Source: GCA-002704185 sp902588515 (GTDB taxonomy: Bacteria > Pseudomonadota > Alphaproteobacteria > Pelagibacterales > Pelagibacteraceae). From it: 5,517 nt of DNA. Positions 3,613-5,517 of the stretch are shown in pieces; position 1 is the first letter of the stretch; the number at the start of each line of letters is the position of its first letter. The notes beneath the pieces were generated by a model, which made no database searches, was not told the DNA's origin, and saw nothing but the letters and a program-made list of their open reading frames with translations. The stretch spans positions 1 through 5,517 of the forward strand of contig CACIPP010000022.1 of NCBI GenBank assembly GCA_902588515.1. The letters are read 5' to 3'. A program made the position numbers and the translations under genes.

Positions 3613-5517
3613 TTAGAAAACTCCACCAATTTGAAAATTAAAGCTTTCTGTCTTATCGGTACTTGCTTTTCTGATAGCATTAGAAAATGTTAAACTTATT
3701 GGGCCAACAGGTGACCACCATTCTAATGCAATACCAGCCGTGGTTCGAATAAAATTACTCTCATCTACATTATCTGAATAATCGACGCCCCAAACATTTC
3801 CATTATCTAAAAAAACTAACGTTTTAGCATTCCAAGAGTCTGGGAATGGATTTGGAAAAGTAGATTGAATAGATGCAGCCGCACCATAATTTCCACCTAC
3901 ATATATGTTGCCATCTTTTGGACCTACACCTCTTGACTCAAATCCTCGTAGGGTTTTTCTACTCGAAAATATTCTATCACTTAACTTTACATCCTCATTA
4001 GTATCAAAAGTATTAATGTGTCTAAAAGATAATTTTAATGATCCTATATAATCATCACTAAATTTAGCATAGCTATTTGAAAATATTCTATTTCTTAAAT
4101 AAGGCACATCACTTGCTAAATGTGCAAATGTTTGATTTAAACCGTAGACATAACCTGAGCTCGGGAACAACCTCGAATTTCTTTTGTCTTTGCTAATTGA
4201 TTGAGTTATGGCGCTTGTAAAATAATTACCGTCTCTATTTGTTAGATTAGTAGATGTGTCAACTACATCAATTTTATCGTAATCAAATAATACACCTGGT
4301 TGATAGTAAATATCCTCAAAAAGTTCGTATCTATATGAAGTTGTAGCTATTACTTTAGAACTTTCATATCCTACGTTAGAAAAATCTTCATCGATAATAC
4401 CAATGCTATTCTTAAGTGTATTTCCCGAATTTTTGTAATCAGGGTTTATGATATCAATAAATCCTGTAATCTTATCTTCTGTTAAAGAGAACTCTATGTT
4501 TGAAGCAATACCTGTTCCAAATAAATTTTTTTCAGATAATGAGCCTGTAATAAGACCTCCTGTAGACCCATAACCTGCTCCTGCACTAATGGAGCCAGTC
4601 GGTTGCTCCTCTACAGACAAATCAACTGATACTAGATTATTATCTTCCTCTGTTATTTTATATTTTGTATCTTTAAATATTCCAGTTGACTTAATTCTAT
4701 TAATAGAATTTTTCAGTTTTCTAGTACTAAATGAGTCACCTTCAACAAATTCAAGTTGATTTCTAATAACCTTTTCTTCAGTTATTTCATTACCATATAT
4801 ATTAATATTTTTAACAAATCTCTTAACATCCTCTAACAAGTAGACATTAATATTTATTAAATCATTATCTTTTATTTTCTCAATTCTTGTAAATGCAAAA
4901 TCTAATTTTTTTTCAGTAAATAATTTATTTGCTTTGTTATCAAATTTATCAATTTGACTTTCATCATAGATTTTATTTGTTAATTTGTTAATATTATCTT
5001 GTAATAAATCTACAACATTTTTGTCAAATAAGCTTTTTTGATCAATCACCTTTAATTCTCCAAATGAATATTTTTTACCAGCTTCAATTGAAAAAATTAT
5101 ATTTGCATAATTATCGTCAATTAACTCAACTTTATATGAAGTAATTTGTACATCAAAATATCCTTCGTTTAGATAAAAATCTTTTAATATACTTGTATCA
5201 CGTTTAATTATTTCCGGATTAATATTAGTGATTGATAAAAGCTTCCACCAGTTATGTGGTGTAGACTTTATAACATCTCGTAACTTATTTGATTTAATTT
5301 TTTTATCACCAATAAAAAAAATATCCTTTATCTTGGTTTTATTTCCTTTTTCAATTCTATAAACTAAATTGATTTTATTATCCTCAAGTTCTGATGTTAT
5401 TAAATTTATTTTAGCTGCATAATATCCTGTATTTCTATAAAATAATTTTATAATTTCCAAATCTTGTTTGGCTTTTGCTAAGTCAAAAAATTTATTTTCC
5501 TTTAACACTACAAATTC
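3613..5517 (-). CDS. bamA: Outer-membrane assembly factor BamA (Omp85), 5' end beyond right edge
   Basis: BamA is the central subunit of the BAM complex, folding and inserting beta-barrels into the outer membrane. The frame is open at the right edge; the GTG at 5508 is an internal Val codon, not the start. Of the visible 634 residues (numbered from 5517), 1-62 are the latter part of POTRA2. POTRA3 is about 63-152, POTRA4 about 153-234 and POTRA5 about 235-307, each ending in the usual beta-alpha-alpha-beta-beta pattern. The 16-stranded barrel is about 308-634. Barrel signatures are DKRNSRLFPSSGY at 444-456, the loop-6 LRGF motif at 523-526 (VRGF in E. coli, with the essential Arg524), GVGP at 530-533, FLDNGNVWG at 569-577, and a C-terminal beta-signal FNFQIGGVF ending in Phe634. 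The signal peptide, POTRA1 and part of POTRA2 are missing, so the full protein should be roughly 750-780 residues. A TamA-type Omp85 protein is unlikely given at least four POTRA domains and the lpxD neighbour. Confidence 0.97.
   Translation of the reverse strand, partial: EFVVLKENKFFDLAKAKQDLEIIKLFYRNTGYYAAKINLITSELEDNKINLVYRIEKGNKTKIKDIFFIGDKKIKSNKLRDVIKSTPHNWWKLLSITNINPEIIKRDTSILKDFYLNEGYFDVQITSYKVELIDDNYANIIFSIEAGKKYSFGELKVIDQKSLFDKNVVDLLQDNINKLTNKIYDESQIDKFDNKANKLFTEKKLDFAFTRIEKIKDNDLININVYLLEDVKRFVKNINIYGNEITEEKVIRNQLEFVEGDSFSTRKLKNSINRIKSTGIFKDTKYKITEEDNNLVSVDLSVEEQPTGSISAGAGYGSTGGLITGSLSEKNLFGTGIASNIEFSLTEDKITGFIDIINPDYKNSGNTLKNSIGIIDEDFSNVGYESSKVIATTSYRYELFEDIYYQPGVLFDYDKIDVVDTSTNLTNRDGNYFTSAITQSISKDKRNSRLFPSSGYVYGLNQTFAHLASDVPYLRNRIFSNSYAKFSDDYIGSLKLSFRHINTFDTNEDVKLSDRIFSSRKTLRGFESRGVGPKDGNIYVGGNYGAAASIQSTFPNPFPDSWNAKTLVFLDNGNVWGVDYSDNVDESNFIRTTAGIALEWWSPVGPISLTFSNAIRKASTDKTESFNFQIGGVF

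Larger units (their letters stand above)
1..5517 (-). other. bamA-lpxD-fabZ-lpxA-lpxI-lpxB operon segment
   Basis: Six co-directional genes are packed with junctions of +21, -14, -1, +1 and -1 bases, leaving no space for internal promoters or terminators outside coding sequence. The order matches the conserved proteobacterial envelope cluster in its alphaproteobacterial form with lpxI. One long transcript starting beyond the right edge (rseP/dxr/cdsA side in relatives) is the simplest reading. Promoters inside genes cannot be excluded by eye in such AT-rich DNA. Confidence 0.85.

Noticed and set aside
5506..5508. GTG at 5508 as the start of bamA
   Set aside because: The frame stays open to the window edge (Glu-Phe-Val before it), and starting here would cut POTRA2 in half and leave no signal peptide. 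It is an internal Val codon.

Overview
The window is a dense, strongly AT-rich stretch in which every supported gene is on the minus strand and transcription runs from right to left. It is one gene block for outer-membrane assembly and lipid A synthesis, in the order bamA (5' end cut by the right edge), lpxD, fabZ, lpxA, lpxI, lpxB (3' end cut by the left edge). No RNA gene, mobile element, CRISPR array, promoter or terminator can be seen, and no gap between genes exceeds 21 bases.

The organism is a Gram-negative bacterium. LpxI (DUF1009 family) in place of LpxH, located between lpxA and lpxB, is the alphaproteobacterial arrangement. The strong AT bias, Lys/Asn/Ile-rich proteins and near-zero intergenic DNA fit a streamlined marine alphaproteobacterium such as the Pelagibacterales (SAR11). 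That placement is an inference from composition and gene order, not from a marker gene. Host-associated AT-rich alphaproteobacteria are less likely but not excluded.

Layout: 3613-5517 is BamA, with the end of POTRA2, POTRA3-5 and the whole beta-barrel. 2620-3591 is LpxD. 2181-2633 is FabZ, overlapping lpxD by 14 bases. 1411-2181 is LpxA, whose start overlaps the fabZ stop by one base. 618-1409 is LpxI, one base after lpxA. 1-618 is the first 206 codons of LpxB, whose start overlaps the lpxI stop by one base. No start inside the block has a recognisable Shine-Dalgarno sequence, so translation is probably coupled or relies on weak AT-rich leaders.

How the genes work together: LpxA puts the first (3R)-hydroxyacyl chain on UDP-GlcNAc (or a related sugar nucleotide). 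After deacetylation by LpxC, encoded elsewhere, LpxD adds the second chain. LpxI cleaves UDP-2,3-diacylglucosamine to lipid X, and LpxB joins lipid X to another UDP-2,3-diacylglucosamine to give the lipid A disaccharide. FabZ dehydrates the same (3R)-hydroxyacyl-ACP pool that LpxA and LpxD use, so it sets the split between phospholipid and lipid A. BamA inserts outer-membrane beta-barrels into the membrane that this lipid A helps build.

This is a recognisable core operon and I see no undescribed system in it. The points most worth a second look are unusual substitutions at conserved LpxA positions (a Leu where E. coli has His160, a Ser at His99, a Met at Arg205), the absence of skp/ompH between bamA and lpxD, a shortened LpxD C-terminus, and ten-base homopolymer runs at sensitive coding positions.
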